Shown here piece after piece: positions 32,028 to 45,100 of a stretch of 64,000 nt of DNA. The stretch covers positions 559,001 through 623,000 of the forward strand of contig JAOTON010001673.1 in NCBI GenBank assembly GCA_034440635.1, given 5' to 3'. Below the pieces are notes generated by a model. That model saw only the letters and a list, made by a program, of their open reading frames with translations, searched no databases and was not told where the DNA came from. Origin of the DNA: Lepas anatifera. Taxonomy: Eukaryota; Arthropoda; Thecostraca; Lepadidae. Numbering within the stretch: position 1 is the first letter of the stretch; each line of letters starts with the position of its first letter. The position numbers and the translations under genes were made by a program.

Positions 32028-33165
32028 ACCCAGTCTGCAAAGTATGGCAGCAGGCCAGACGAGTCGCACCAGCCATCCAAAATTATCGCACCACCAGCCC
32101 AAAAAAATTATCACCAATCTGCCAGATACTAGGGAGAAAAACACACACATTCCTACCCACACGATGCAATACTACCTCTCTTATTAGTTAGTTAAGGACA
32201 TTTTATAAGGCCCCCGCCTGTGTCTTCCTAACTATTCAGTCATTTTTTTTAGTTTTCAGTGTCAACTTCCTCGCACCAGTCTTGCACATTCGCACCAGGC
32301 TGATAAAATTCGCACCACTCGCTCCTGTCTCCAAGGGCACTCACACCGACGAGATCTTGTCGAAAATGCCATACTTTGCACACTGGCTGATCACACATTG
32401 CTGCAACACAAACCAGCCAGTCTGCAGAAGGTGCCTGGTGATTCGACGAGGCGCTTGGGGCAGCCCAAAACCTGCCCCAATTGGGCCAGAAATTTGATTG
32501 CTTGGGCAGACTTCCTTCAATGGGGGGTAATTTTACCAATAAAAGTTGTATTTACTCCATTTTAAACCAAACGCCTCAGTCATGGTGAGGAACCTAACCA
32601 ACCATAAAGCTTTAGAACAAACATGATGTCCGCTTTGACTTCCTCAGCGCAATTGCTGTCTCTCCGCTCAAGATGGGACATGATGGTCAGGGTGTGCAAC
32701 CTAAGCAACTGTAAGCAGAAGGAAAACCATGATGTCCGCCCCAGCTACCTCAGCGCAATCACTGTCTCTCTGGCTGACTCCCTCTGCATTCGGAGACAGC
32801 GATGCCCCAGTCTGCAAAGAATGGCAGCAGGCCCGACGAGTCGCTCCAGCTATCTAAAATTCTCGCAACACCAGCCTCCAAAAATTCGCACCAATCTGCC
32901 ACATACCAGGGAAAAATGCACCCATTCATTCCTACCCCTACAATGCAATGCTACCTCAATCATTAGTTAGTTAAGAAATTTTATAAGGCCCTCGCCTGTG
33001 TCTTAATAGCCATTCAGTCATTATTTGTTTAGTTTAAGTGTCACTAACCTCGTAAATTGGCACCAGGTTGATAAAATTTGCACCACTTGGTCCTGTCTCC
33101 AAGGGCACTCGCACCGACAAGATCTCATCGAAAATGCCATACTTTGCACACTGGGCGATGCCTGT
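32028..33165 (+). repeat. Direct duplication, period about 775 bp
   Basis: 32028-32390 and 32805-33165 are homologous throughout (cccagtctgcaaag.atggcag, caaggccc.cgcctgtgtctt, ctgtctccaagggcactc, aaaatgccatactttgcaca). Between them lies a copy of the repeat at 12585-12745 (32410-32575). Confidence 0.8.
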
Positions 33166-34180
33166 TCACACTAAGTGACCTACATGCTAGGCCACATGGG
33201 ACACAGCAACCCTCTGCTGCCCATTCCAGACCAGTGTCATCTGGGTGCCCCGACGGATCCCGGTTCGGAGATCTGATATTGGTGGACCTGAGGAACTGCA
33301 TGAATATCTACCTAAGGCTACTGATCTTATTGCTGGCACGATGCAGCATTGCATAAACCCTGCTGTCTGCCCTCTCAGACAACTAGATGGGTATGTGATG
33401 GGTCTAAGCACTCTGCAGGCTCCCCCTCCCCACCAGCTCGGACAGATTTTCAGCTGGGGAGTGGGTGAGTGGACTACCGACCTCCTGGGAGGATGGTCAA
33501 GGGTGTTTAATTTGACCTGTTATAAGCAAAGATAAACTGTGATGGTGCCTCGTCTGCCTCTACACGTTCACCATCCCACTAGCCAGCGTTCTGTGAGCCT
33601 TTAGTGGGGATTATGTGTGCACTGTACTGCCGGGAGCTGCATGGCGGAAAGCATCAGTGCACCATACTATTGGGATCAGAGGGACTGTCCAGGCCCTCGG
33701 TTCGCTTCTGGAGGTTGGACGGATGAAGGCGAGCCTGAGGCGCGGAGTAGGTAGCCGGCCCGTGCGAAGCGGCCGGCCGTCATTGCCGACCGCACTGGCT
33801 TGGCACAGTGATGACTGGGCCCCAGACGCTTGTCACATGATCAGACAGCGTTGATTCTGTCTGTTGAATCTCCGCACGATGCAGACGCCGGCTGTCACGG
33901 AGATACTGTCTTATGGTCGATGGGCCCCCAGCCGCCGAGGATAATCGATGTGTCTGCATATAGCAGGTGTCGCGCCATGTTGCGTGAGCTCATTTTGTTT
34001 TGCTATGTTTATTTCGTTCTTGTATTGCACTTTTCTTCTTTTTTTTGCTGCTCTTGTGCTGTTCCATTAAACTCGAACTTTTGTTTATTCTTTTTGTTTG
34101 CTTTATGCGCACTTAGTGTCATCTCTGCTCTCATTTCGCCTGGTTATGTCCTTCGTCTTGTTTTTGCGCTTTTGGCTACC
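33166..34180. other. Unidentified GC-richer region
   Basis: 33180-33960 is GC-richer and has open frames on both strands, without a motif I know. 34000-34180 is T-rich. It resembles the degenerate 3' part of a retroelement in composition, but nothing shows this. Confidence 0.3.
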
Positions 34181-34600
34181 TGGGCCCCATTTCATAAAAT
34201 TTGTAGAAATGTGATATATTTTAACCACATTTCCACATTCACCTGCAAAGTTACGCCGTACTCAACTTGCACACCTTTTAAATAACTTGCACACCTTTTT
34301 TATTTAAGTTTATTTTACATTCATGACTCTTCTTATTCTTCACTACACTACCTATTTTTGCCTGAGATTCAGAATTTCATAAGAAATTATATATTTTTCA
34401 TGTTTTGCTTCATTGTCTGATAAATGTTACACTGCTATATCTTGCATAGCTTTTCAGGATTGTTTTACATATTCAATGTACAAGTTGTCTGCTATATGAA
34501 ACAATATTGGGAATATTCTACGCTGCATTCCAGTACAGCGTAGTTTAGAGCAGCGTAACTTTGCAAGTAGTTGTATTTTACGCTGCATTTTTGTGAAACA
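34181..34600 (+). mobile_element. MITE with tgggccccatttcataaaa TIR, copy 1
   Basis: It starts with the TIR and matches 40905-41319 closely over about 320 bp (from acttgcacac to tgtgaaacaag). Instead of its own right TIR, a second element start (gggccccgtttcataaaa) begins at about 34603 and runs to about 34760. Repeated tacgctgcat motifs lie in the subterminal regions. Non-coding. Confidence 0.75.
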
Positions 34601-34602
34601 AG

Positions 34603-34760
34603 GGCCCCGTTTCATAAAAGTTGTAGAAATCCGGCGTGTTTTACACCACATTCACCTGCAAAGTTACGCTGTACTCAGAATCACGTTTTACAAAGAGTGG
34701 TGACATTCACGCGAAAGCGGCGTAGATATCAAATGCAGCGTGAATTAGGCCCAATTCCAG
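34603..34760 (+). mobile_element. Related MITE fragment, abutting copy 1
   Basis: It begins with gggccccgtttcataaaa, followed by gttgtagaaatccgg, parallel to 34181-34260. It ends near gcgtgaattaggccca, a decayed inverse terminus. Confidence 0.55.
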
Positions 34761-34989
34761 AATGGAAATACCCTTTCAAATATGGTGTGTAACTGCTTTA
34801 TTAACATGAAAATCGCATATATGTTTTTTAATAAATTATTTGAATGAAAATTATTCTACTTCTTTGCTCTTATTCGATTTTTAAGTTTCTAATGCACTTT
34901 TACAAGTAGTGCGGCGGAATATGCACTATCAGCTGACGCAATAAAAATACGACGGGTTTGTTTTTTTAATTTCTTTTTAAAAAACTCCT

Positions 34990-37900
34990 GTGGATATGGG
35001 GTGTGCTTAGAGGGGAGGGGAGGATAGGGTTTGTTGGTGAGTTTGCATGTTAGTAGAGACCTTGAGAGTTAGTTGACTTAGCGTTTACTTGGTGGAGATA
35101 GGAAGGGGCAAGAGTGGTGCCGGAGGTCGGCCTGTGTCAACACCTACATATGCCTTAAGTTATACATCTTAAGCCGCTAGATTTGTATTCTGAATATCTA
35201 CATATTGTTAGAAGACTTTACATGGTAAGGTACAAATAGTGACATAGAAAAGCTGGAGATAGTTGCTGTTTTCACTTGATCTGTTCATAATTTTAATAGT
35301 TATCTACGTACAGTTTTTTAGTACAATTTTAAAGAATTGCTTGCTACGTGGGATATCCGCCAAATTTCTGATTTTACGAGCTATAATTTTATTCCATGTC
35401 TTGGGGCTGAAACGAAAAAGAGAACTTCCGGTACATCGTTTGTGCGAACGGGACTTAAAAATGCTGGGCGTGTCTGGCGCTGCGTCTTATTTGATCAGTT
35501 TGGGTCCAAGTTAGTCGCTCTGACAGGGCAGTAGGGAGTGAATTCTGAATGAGTTTATGAAGAATTTCTAATTGGGAGACTTCTACTAGGTCTTTTAACT
35601 TCAGTATGTTATATTTTTAAAGAGGGGACTAGTATGGGCTAGGCGGTCGGTTTTATCAATTATTCGGATTATTCTTTTCTGCAGTAGATTTAACTTTTCT
35701 AGCTTATATTCGGACGTATTACCATAAATGGGAGACAATATCGGATGAAGGGCAAGATGAGAGAGTTGTACAGCAGGAGGATATGACTTGAGTCGAAAAT
35801 ATGCTGTGATCTTCTAATGAGTCCTATGTTTCGGGAGATTGTATTCTCAACATTTTTATGTGATCCGTCCATCTTAAATCCTCGCTTATAGTAATTCCGA
35901 GATACTTCGTGGAAAATTTATGCTGGAGGTTGGCGCCACCTACGGCTAGGGCCAGATTAGGTTTGGGGATGGATGAAAATAATTGATAGTTCGATTTTTG
36001 GACATTAAGCGAAAGCCGGTTGCAACATAGCCACGTATTAATCTCAGTAAGGCTACTATTAATGACTGATTCGAGAATGGTTTCATTTTGTGCGGTAAAG
36101 AGGAGGGCCGTATCGTCAGCAAAAGATAGAATTTTGGGGCGACAGAACTCTTATGCATATCATTTACATACAGCAAAAAAGGAGCGGGCCCAGAACGCTG
36201 CCCTGGGGTACTCCCATTGGGAGTTGTTTGGGGGTACTTGATAATATTCCGTTACATTTGACAAACTGGGTGCGATTTTCAAGATAAGTTCGAAAGAAAT
36301 TTAGAGATGTTCCTCGCATGCCATAGTGACTTAATTTAGAAAGCAAAATTTCGTGGTTAACAGTATCGAAAGCCTTGCTGAAATCTAAATAAATGGCTGC
36401 TGATGTTTTTTGGAGACCATGGCGGAAGTGATGTCATCGTAAAGTAGGGCGATAGGCATGAATGTGCTTTTGTTTTTTGGAAGCCAAACTGATTTGCAAA
36501 TATTGAATTGGTTTCAGTTAGAAACTCGGTCATTTGATTGTGTACAATTTTCTCTAGTACTTTTGAAATTACAGGGAGAATTGATATTGGTCGATAGTTA
36601 TTAAAAGTTGACCTATCACCGGCTTTATGAATGGGAACAACAAGAGCAATTTTCAGTTCATCTGGGAAGACTCCTTGGGTTAAGCAAAGATTGAATAGGT
36701 GGGTTAGGTGTGGCAATATTGAGGGGCAAAGAAGTTGCAAAATTTTGGAACTGACTCCGTCGTAGCCGCTCCTTTCTTCCTAGGGGAAGATAATTTGTTG
36801 AACGGTTTGATAATTTACTGGGTGGAAGTCAAACTGTGGGTAATTTACATTGTCAAGGTAAGTTAGAGGATCCAAGGTGGACGCAGGAAGAGCGTTATCA
36901 AGGCGAGTTCCTATGGTAGAAAAAATTATTGAAGTTGTTTGCGATGTCTAGGGGTTATTCACAGCTTCATTGTCCAATTTGAAGATTTCAGGAAGGTCAT
37001 TTCTAGTCTTATTTTTGGGGTCAAGTTAAGCAGAGTGTGCCAAAGTTTTTGGGGTCAGATTTCTCTTCCTGCAGCTTTCTTTGATAATAATGTTTCTTAG
37101 AATTACGAATAACGCTTGTGAGGACATTTTTATATCTCTTATAAACTGCTTCGTCGGATTTACGTTTAGATGCTATGAATTTTTGGTAGAGGTCTTCCTT
37201 CTTATTTATGCACTTTAGGAGGCCATACGAAATCCATGGTCTAATGGGTACCGTTTTACGATTATTTTTGCGAATTGAGTGTTTTTTATTTCCTCTGAGA
37301 GGGTTGTTTGGAGAAGATTCGCAGCCAAAATGGGATCATTAATTGTGAGGTAATTACCAAGTCTGTGGAGTAATTTTTCTTTAAGGACATCCAATTTTCT
37401 GAAATCGAAACAGACTGTAGATTTTTGGTCGGGCCGTGAAGCGTTGAATGATGAAAACAACTCAAGGGTTATCGGAAGATGATCACTTCATCTGCAATTA
37501 GTACGGAAGACGATCTTATAATAGAAATATCATTGCAAAGAAGTTATCAATGAGAGTTTGAGAATCAGGACATATACGGGTAGGTACTGAGATGCATGGG
37601 TGAAGCCCATGGGCAGCCAATGCGTGTAGGAAGTAAGCAGTTGGTTCTATATTGTTACATTTAAGCAGATCGAAATTGAAGTTGCCTCCTAAGATGCAGA
37701 CTTTTTCTTCACTAGATGGTTTATCTACTGTTGACTCAAGGTAATCAAAGAATATTCCGGAAGGAAACGAAGGGGATCTATGAGAGAGCCTATAACAAAA
37801 TGAAATGGTAGAACATTTTGAATTTCTAGAAAAACAGACTGTTGCTGAAGGGATTTGGACTCAAGCTCATACCTCCTGCTGTAGGTGATATTCTTATGTA

Positions 37901-38300
37901 TAAAAATTCCTGCACCCTTTCCTTTACATGCTACAGGTGACGAAATTTCAAGGTCGAAGTCTGAGAGTTGATACGAGCCTATTTGTTCGGGACTTAGCAA
38001 AGCTCAGTGACAAGAAGAATTAATGGTTGTTGCCTTGGTTGGGATATGAAGGCTTGAAGGGAATCAAAATTTTTGGGAAGGGACCTTATATTAACATGAA
38101 TAATTGGGAAAGTGTTGCTCAGACAGGCTTCATTATATTGTTTTACAGTTTGATAATCACATGCCTCCAGAATCTGTACATAGTTAGGTAGCCCAATATT
38201 GTTTTCATTATTATGGTTAGAGAAATCTGGCAGAAATCTAATTGGTTGTAATTCAGATGGGGTTTCTCTATTTTGGTGTTTGTCAGGACAAGTAGCCAAC
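34990..38300 (-). pseudogene. Non-LTR retrotransposon (LINE copy 2), EN and RT, degraded
   Basis: Second copy of the family at 6541-12000. Minus strand, in order: the EN start (IIHVNIRSLPKNFDSLQAFI, near 38100), EN middle (GKGAGIFIHKNITYSRRYEL, near 37900), linker (37460-37215), RT fingers (ILPHLTHLFNLCLTQGVFPDE; NNYRPISILPVISKVLEKIV, near 36600), LGPLLF near 36190, a frame with DDTALLF-type sequence near 36120, and the C-terminus near 35290. The 3' UTR (to about 34990) matches that of copy 1. Many frameshifts; it is inactive. Confidence 0.82.
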
Positions 38301-38589
38301 TGAGTTTAATTAAAGCAAACTTTTACACTAAGGCAGACTTACTCACAAACAAACTCACAAACAAGACAAACACACTTAAACTCAGGCCTGTAGACCTGGG
38401 TGGCAGGGGGTGGCCAAGAAAAAACAACACAAGACCAGAAAAAAACAAAAACAGGGAGTTGGGTACCGTGAACCAGCTAAAGCTTGGACCAGCTACAGTA
38501 AATTACCTATGCATAACTAAGTAAGATTACATGTCCCTGAGAAGCACAAGACATTGCGAGGCAGCACCAAAAGGCTAAACAGCATCAGT

Positions 38590-39868
38590 GGTGCCTGTTG
38601 TGGTCAGCGGAGACTCTGGCCGTCAATTTTGGGTTCTATCGCCTGATGCTAGGGGAGGCATGTGAAGTGGAGGTGGCCCTGCGCTCACAAGTGTGGCGCC
38701 AGGTTGAGCTGGTGTGGCAGCCCAAGAGTAGATGTGGATGGATACCTAGATTGAGGGTCTGCTCCGGGGATTCATTTCTGTCTAAGCCCGGGGTGGCACT
38801 ATCCCCTGATCTGTGTCAGGCTCAACATCACAGGATACATCTGGGCCAATGTTGGAGGGACCACCAGTGCCCCACCCCACCATCGGTCACGTTCCCACAG
38901 GAGCCACAGGCTCAGCTGTGCCCAAGTGAGTGGCCTGCAATGGGACAGCATCAGAGTGGGAGGCCAAGCCCTGGGATTGGTTATGGCCATGTTCCCCCAG
39001 GTACTCATGCTAGAAGAGGAAGCCTTAGTTGCTCTTGGCTGCACAGACCCATTAGGTTTTTGTCTATCACCCTTTTGGGGCAAGGACACACCAGTATTTG
39101 CTCCCTTGACAAATCTAGAGACACCAACCCCTGAAACCCGGTCTCCAACAGCACTCTTGGCTCCCTCTGAGGATGGTATGGTTACACCAGAATCACTGCT
39201 AGAGTGTGCCTGCCTCGACTGTCTGCAGATCTCAAGGATCTCCTGCTTGGTAGTCCCAACAAATAGTTCCACTGGCTTTGAGGTGGCAGATACCTTGACA
39301 AAGATCCTACCTGAGTTTGTGTAATAGGATGAGAAGGGTGCCTTGTCCTGGGGGTATTCAGTTCTTGCAGGGCTTTCACCACTGCAAGTCGCTCAGACGT
39401 GAGACTTTCATGTACCATCAGGCCATGCTGTGCTGGCCTGGTGCGTTGCCTATACACATGCATGCGTTCATCCAAGTACGCAAAGCGCACAAGTATGACC
39501 TTCTTGTTACGAAGGCGATGGCATGCTGTGATGCCACCTGGTTGAACATGTATGCCTAGGTACCTCCTGATCAGATCAACTGCTAGGGCCCGTGTGTTTT
39601 CGCCTATCTGAAAGCTAGGGATCACTCTCCCAGACAGAAGCAGAGTAGACTTTCTACTATACTGAGCTTGCTCCTCAATCCCAGCAGCCAGCTTGGCCTG
39701 TTCTGGAACCAGGGATGAGGTCTTTTGGTTTATGGTCACCAAGTCTGTTTCAACAGCCCCACGACGCTCAGAGTTTTCAGAAGCTACAAACTGGAGCTGA
39801 ACTAGCTCAGAACGCAGCTCCTTGAGCTCCTGTCGCATCCCATCATTTTCGCTCTTCAGGCTATCCAT
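38590..39868 (-). pseudogene. LINE ORF1-like protein (coiled coil, RNA-binding type)
   Basis: The minus-strand frame starts at 39868 with an N-terminal coiled coil (LKSENDGMRQELKELRSELV). A basic domain follows with STLLLSGRVIPSF, DLIRRYLGIHV, CHRLRNKKVILVRF and GLMVHESLTSERLAVVKALQ. This is the layout of LINE ORF1 proteins (coiled coil, RRM-like, C-terminal domain). It continues after a frameshift near 39320 (GRIFVKVSATSKPVELFVGT). It may be ORF1 of LINE copy 2, which lies directly downstream on the same strand, but about 300 bp of unassigned sequence separates them. Confidence 0.6.
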
Positions 39869-39869
39869 C

Positions 39870-40904
39870 TCATCCTAAGTTTTTCTATGGAAGATTCCAG
39901 GAATTTCAGTGATGGCTTCATTTTTCTCTGTTTGATTCCTGGCACAGATGTGGATAACTAGAATCAATCAGGGCCGACCTCCCAGAAAAAAAGTTATTTA
40001 TCTAAGTGAGAATCTGATAGGTAATTAATTTAGCTAGTCCATGAAACCTATCACCTACTCATTGCTAGCAACTCAACAGCCTAGGAGTTTAATCCTACCT
40101 AACCATACACATTTGGCTAATCCTACCTATCACAATCTGTGTCTATTATCAACTAAATTACTATAACTATAACTACAGTTTGGACTTGCTCCACCAACAT
40201 ACAGTGTTAACACCTACCTACTCAGAGCCAAAAGTAATGAAACCAATTTCGATTTTGGGTATAAAGCATAGAACACAATTCGATATCCTAAGTTACAGAC
40301 CTAGGAACGCAGCGCAGCCAGACACCCGAACCTCTGCCAGCCGGTGCGAAAGAGAGGTGTTTCTGGCCGTACCTCATTTTTTTAGGTAGTTACTGTCAAG
40401 AAGGTGCTAAAAAGGTTATTGTATTGTTGTGCGAGTGTAGTTCAGTAGAATTTTAGGTGAATTGTGTTTACTTATCATGTGTGAACTGTGGAAGGTCTGT
40501 GAACCTTATAATTTCGTGAAACTGAGAAAGGAATAGTGGGTAAACATCTTTGAAGAATAGCAAGATCAAGATGCTGGTACTTAGGTACCTAGGTACCTTG
40601 GTATATCATCATTTTCGCCAGAGGCCTCAGTAGAGATACTTGGATTTTGTTGGTGACAGATACATCAAATTGAATTTTTACCCTCCATAGACTCAATATA
40701 ACACTTTGTAAGTGTCAACCTATCTAGGGTTCTGTCCTCACTAGACTGTAAAATAACAGTAACAGCGGAAAGTCAAAGTAAAAAATCAATGTCAGCTTTC
40801 CTGTGTATTTGCATCAATAGCTATCATCATTTTGGCATATCAAATGGCCATAGAACTCTACATATCGGCTCAATTTGGCATGTGCAACGTGCACTTTATA
40901 CCTG
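39870..40904. other. Intergenic, nothing recognised
   Basis: It may include the 5' UTR of the LINE whose ORF1 starts at 39868. Short cctacctaacc and ggtaccta motifs recur near 40080-40220 and 40580-40605. No gene. Confidence 0.35.
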
Positions 40905-41319
40905 TGCAAGGAAAAACTTGCACACACTTCCATTTAAGTTTATTTTACATTCATGACTCTTTTTGTTCTTCACTACACTACCTAATTTTGCTTCAGATTC
41001 AGAAATCCATAAGATATTATATATTTTTCATGTTTTGCTTCATTGTCTGATAAATGTTACACTGCTATATCTTGCATAGCTTTTCAGGCGTGTTTTACAT
41101 ATTCAACATACATGTTGTCTGCTATATGAAACAATATTGGCAATATTCCATGCTGAATTCGAGTATAGCGTAGTTTAGAGCAGCGTAGTTTTGCGAGAAG
41201 TTGTATTTTACGCTGCATTTTTGTGAAACAAGATTGTGGTGTATTATTCACTTTCTACGCTGCATTATGCTACTTCTACGCTATAAGCAAAAGTTACGCC
41301 TTTTATGAAATGGGGCCCA
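40905..41319 (+). mobile_element. MITE with tgggccccatttcataaaa TIR, copy 2
   Basis: It matches 34280-34600 and carries the right TIR ttttatgaaatggggccca (41301-41319), which copy 1 lacks. The two copies together define both ends of the element. Confidence 0.78.
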
Positions 41320-41454
41320 GTTGGCATTTTCTGAGAAAATATTTGGCATGAAAAGCTCTCAGATTTTCGCAAGAGGGCCTGGACCATCCCCCCTAATCTC
41401 ATAAAATACTAATCTCACAACATACTCACCTGCCTCACTTGTACTGTACTGTAG

Positions 41455-42081
41455 GACTATTACCTTACCTTACCTTACCTTACGGATTTTCGGAATTTCA
41501 AGGCACAAGGCCTGCAGGCTCCGTTCTCCACGAGCTCAATTTCGATCGTGCTAGACTCACTCGTTCTCAGGAGAAAAGTACCTGAGATGGGCCCAGTGTT
41601 CATCTAGGCCACTTTTGAATTGGGAAATGGTTTGTGCTGTAACGACAGAGTCAGGGAGAGAGTTCAAATCAGATATAGATCGGACCCCAAGGGCGCAACG
41701 ACGAGTCCTTGTTTGAGCTGATGGTTTAGCCAACTTCTTAGAATGACCTCGAGTGCGAGTATGGGGGTCTAGAGCAACAAACTGCGCGAAATCCTGATCG
41801 ATGTTTCCGTTCATCAGCTGGTACAGCTTGATCATGTCCCCCCCTACGTCTGCGGTAGTATAGGGATGGAAGATCTAGTGCTTGCAGTCTCTCTGGGTAG
41901 GGTAAGTGACGTAGGGACTGTACCAGGTGGGTTGCACGTCTCTGGACTCTTTCCACTAGCTTCTGATCGGCTCGGTTGAATGGGCCCCACACACTGTTGC
42001 CATATTTCAGAAGTGGGCGCAGAAGTGCCTTGTAAAGCCGGGGGAGCGTGAAACTGTCGATATTAGCGAAAGACCTACGAA
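41455..42081 (-). pseudogene. CR1-type LINE, 3' part (rest at 49242-50640)
   Basis: The minus strand encodes the RT C-terminal domain: SFANIDSFTLPRLYKALLRP, NSVWGPFNRADQKLVERVQR, RLQALDLPSLYYRRRRGD (frame shift here), MIKLYQLMNG and the tail DLNSLPDSVVTAQTISQFKS. This is the CR1-family ending. A (taagg)n tail lies at about 41460-41484, as is usual for LINE 3' ends. The sequence joins in frame with 49242 once the 7.16-kb insertion is removed. Confidence 0.85.
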
Positions 42082-42150
42082 CAGTGACGGATCCAAGGGG
42101 GGCCAGGGGCCCGGGCCCCCCTTAGCTCCGAAGCGCCCCAGTAAACCTCA

Positions 42151-42185
42151 GCTCATATCGGGCGCCTTAGGCGCCCGATATGAGC
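42151..42185. repeat. Perfect 16-bp hairpin near the left end of the 7.16-kb element
   Basis: gctcatatcgggcgcc, loop tta, then the exact complement. It lies about 70 bp from the left TIR, a place where transposase-binding or fold-back structures are common. Confidence 0.9.
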
Positions 42186-42189
42186 GGCG

Positions 42190-45100
42190 CGCCTGTACCC
42201 ATTTCGTGCGCCAAGGTGGTAGATACCACTTATTCCACTTGAATGAACACATACTCCTTAAAACCATGGCAAAGCGCCTCTGCCCAAACACTAAACGCCT
42301 TTACTGGTCTTTTGCGCCCCAGTAAAATGTTGAAGATGAAATTTAGAAAGCTAACAAAAGCGCCCCGGCAAAGAAAAGGCGCCACTAGATAGCAAGATTG
42401 CGCCATGGGGAACCAATGCACCCCTGAGTAGCCTAGGCGCCCCCTGGATGAAGCGCCCCTGGGTAGCCTAGGCGCCCCCTGGATGAAGCGCCCTACGGAT
42501 ACCATATGCGCCCTTGGCTAGGAAAGGCGCCCCTGGGCAGCAAAGGCAAATCTTGGTAACATAGTTGAACTGGACAGCATAAGCGCCCTTTAGATAGAAA
42601 TAGGCGCTTTAGGAAAATAAAATGCTCACCTTCGGTAGAAAAAGGCGCTCTTTGATAGCCTAGGCGCCCACTGGAAAAAGCGCCCTACGGATGTCATTTG
42701 TCATATGCACCCTTGGATAGCAAAGGCGCCCTGGACAGCAAAGGCGTCCCTGGGTAGCAAAGGCGCCCCTAGGAAGGCAGCCCTTCGATAGAAACCCGCC
42801 TTTGGATAGCCTAGGCGCCCCTGGATGAAGCGAACTACGGATATCATATGCGCCCTTGGCTAGGAAAGGCGCCCCTGAGCAGCAAAGGCAAATCTTGGTA
42901 ACATAGGTACCCCGGACAGCATAAGCGCCCCTTAGATAGAAATAGGCGCTTTAGGAAAATAAAATACTCACCTTGGGAAGAAAAAGGCGCCCTTTGATAG
43001 CCTAGGCGCCCACTGGAAAAAGCGCCCTAAGGATGTCATATGCACCCTTGGATAGCAAAGGCGCCCCTGGACAGCAAAGACAACCCTGGATAACACAATT
43101 GCTGTGGACGCAAAGGCGCCCCTAGGACGGCAGCCCTTCGGTAAAAAAACCGCCTTTGTATAGCCTAGGCCCCCTGGATGAAGCGCCCTACGGATATCAT
43201 ATGCGCCCTTGGCTAGAAAAGGCAAATCTTGGTAACATAGGTGCCCTGGACAGTATAAGCGCCCCTTAGATAGAAATAGGCGCTTTAGGAAAATAAAATG
43301 CTCACCTTGGGTAGAAAAAGGCGCTCTTTGATAGCCTAGGCGCCCACTGGAAAAAGCGCCCTACGGATGTCATATGCACCCTTGGATAGCAAAGGCGCCC
43401 CTGGACAGCAAAGACAACCCTAAGTGCTGTGGACAGCAAAGGCGCCCCTCGGTAGCAAAGGCGCCCCTAGGAAGGCACCCCTTCGATAGAAAAACCGTCT
43501 TTAGATAGCCTAGGCGCCCCCTGGATGAAGCGCCCCACGGATACTATATGCGCCCTTGGCTAGGAAAGGCGCCCCTGGGCAATAAAGGCAAATCTTGGTA
43601 GCATAGGTGCCCTGGGCAGCATAAGCGCCCCTTAGATAGAAATAGGCGCTTTGGGAAAATAAAATGCTCACCTTGGGTAGAAAAGGCGCCCTTTGATAGC
43701 CTAGGCGCCCACTGGAAAAAGCGCCTACGGATGTCATATGCACTCTTGGATAGCAAAGGCGCCCCTTGGACAGCAAATACAACCCTGGATAACACAAGTG
43801 CCGTGGACAGCAAAGGCGCCCCTGGGTAGCAAAGGCGCCCCTAGGAAGGCACCCCTTCGATAGAAAAGCCGCCTTTGGATAGCCTAGACGCCCCCTGGAT
43901 AAACTAGGAGCCCGAGAAGGAAAACGAGCGCCCCACTGGGAAGTACAGGCGCCCTCTGTATAACATAGATGTCCCTTATCCACCTTCAGCTGCCCTGCAT
44001 TGGAGCAGCGCCCCCCAAGAGCAAAGGCGCCCCTGGACAAAAAGCCGCCTCCTGGTATCAAAGGCGCTCCTAGATAACATATGCGCCCCTTAAATAGGAA
44101 TAGGCGCTCCAGGAAAGCAAAATGCGCCCCTTGGTTAAGAAAGGTGCCCTTGGATAGCAAAGGCGTCCCAGGACAGTAAAGGCAAATCTGGGAAACATAG
44201 GTGCCCTGGACAGAATAGGAGCCCCTTAGATAGAAATTGGCACTTCAGGAAAATAAATGCGACCCTTGGATAGAAAAAGTGCCCTTTGATAGTCCAGGCG
44301 CCCACTGGATAAAGCGCCGACGGATATCATATGCACTTTTGGATAGCAAAGGCGCCACTGGACAGCAAAGACAACCCTGGATAACACAAGTGCTTTGGAC
44401 AGCAAAGGCGCCCCTGGATAGCAAAGGCGCCCCTAGGAAGGCACCCCTTGAAAGCAAAGGCGCCTTTGGATAGCCTATGCGCTCCCTAGATAAACTAGGT
44501 GCCTGAGAAGGAAAATGAGCGCCCCATTGGAAAGTACAGGCTCCCCCTGTATAACATAGATGTCCCTTATCCATCTTCAGCTACCCTGGATTGGAGCAGC
44601 GCCCCTCAAGAGCAAAGGCGCCGCTGGACAAAAAGGCGTCTCCGTATATCAAGGGCACTCCTTGATAATATATGCACTCCTTACATAGAAATAGGCACTT
44701 CAGGGAAGTGAAAGGCGGCCTTTGGTTAGGACGGCGCCCTTGGACAGCCTAGGCGCCCTCTGCATAAAGCGCCCTACAGATATCATATGCGCCCTTGGAT
44801 AGCAAAGGCGCCTCTGGACAGCAAAGTTAACCCTTCTTGAAATAGATGATCTGGATAGCATAGGCGGCCATGGATAAACTAGGCGCCTGAGAAATAAAAC
44901 AAGCGCCTCACCTGAGAGTACAGGCGCCCCCAGCATATCATAGGTGTCCCTTTCCATCTTCAGCTGCCCTTCTGTCTTTGGTTTGTCACACCTGTCCGAC
45001 AGTTGCGCGCTCTGTTACAGGGCTCGAGCGCTCAATTTGAGCATGGACTGCCTTTATTAACCACATTTCATTAACCCATAACTGAAGGCTTAGTGCTCCA

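Noticed and set aside
38598..39324. Plus-strand frames of 132-178 codons
   Set aside because: The minus strand holds a LINE ORF1-like protein with coiled coil and RNA-binding pattern; the plus frames have no motif.
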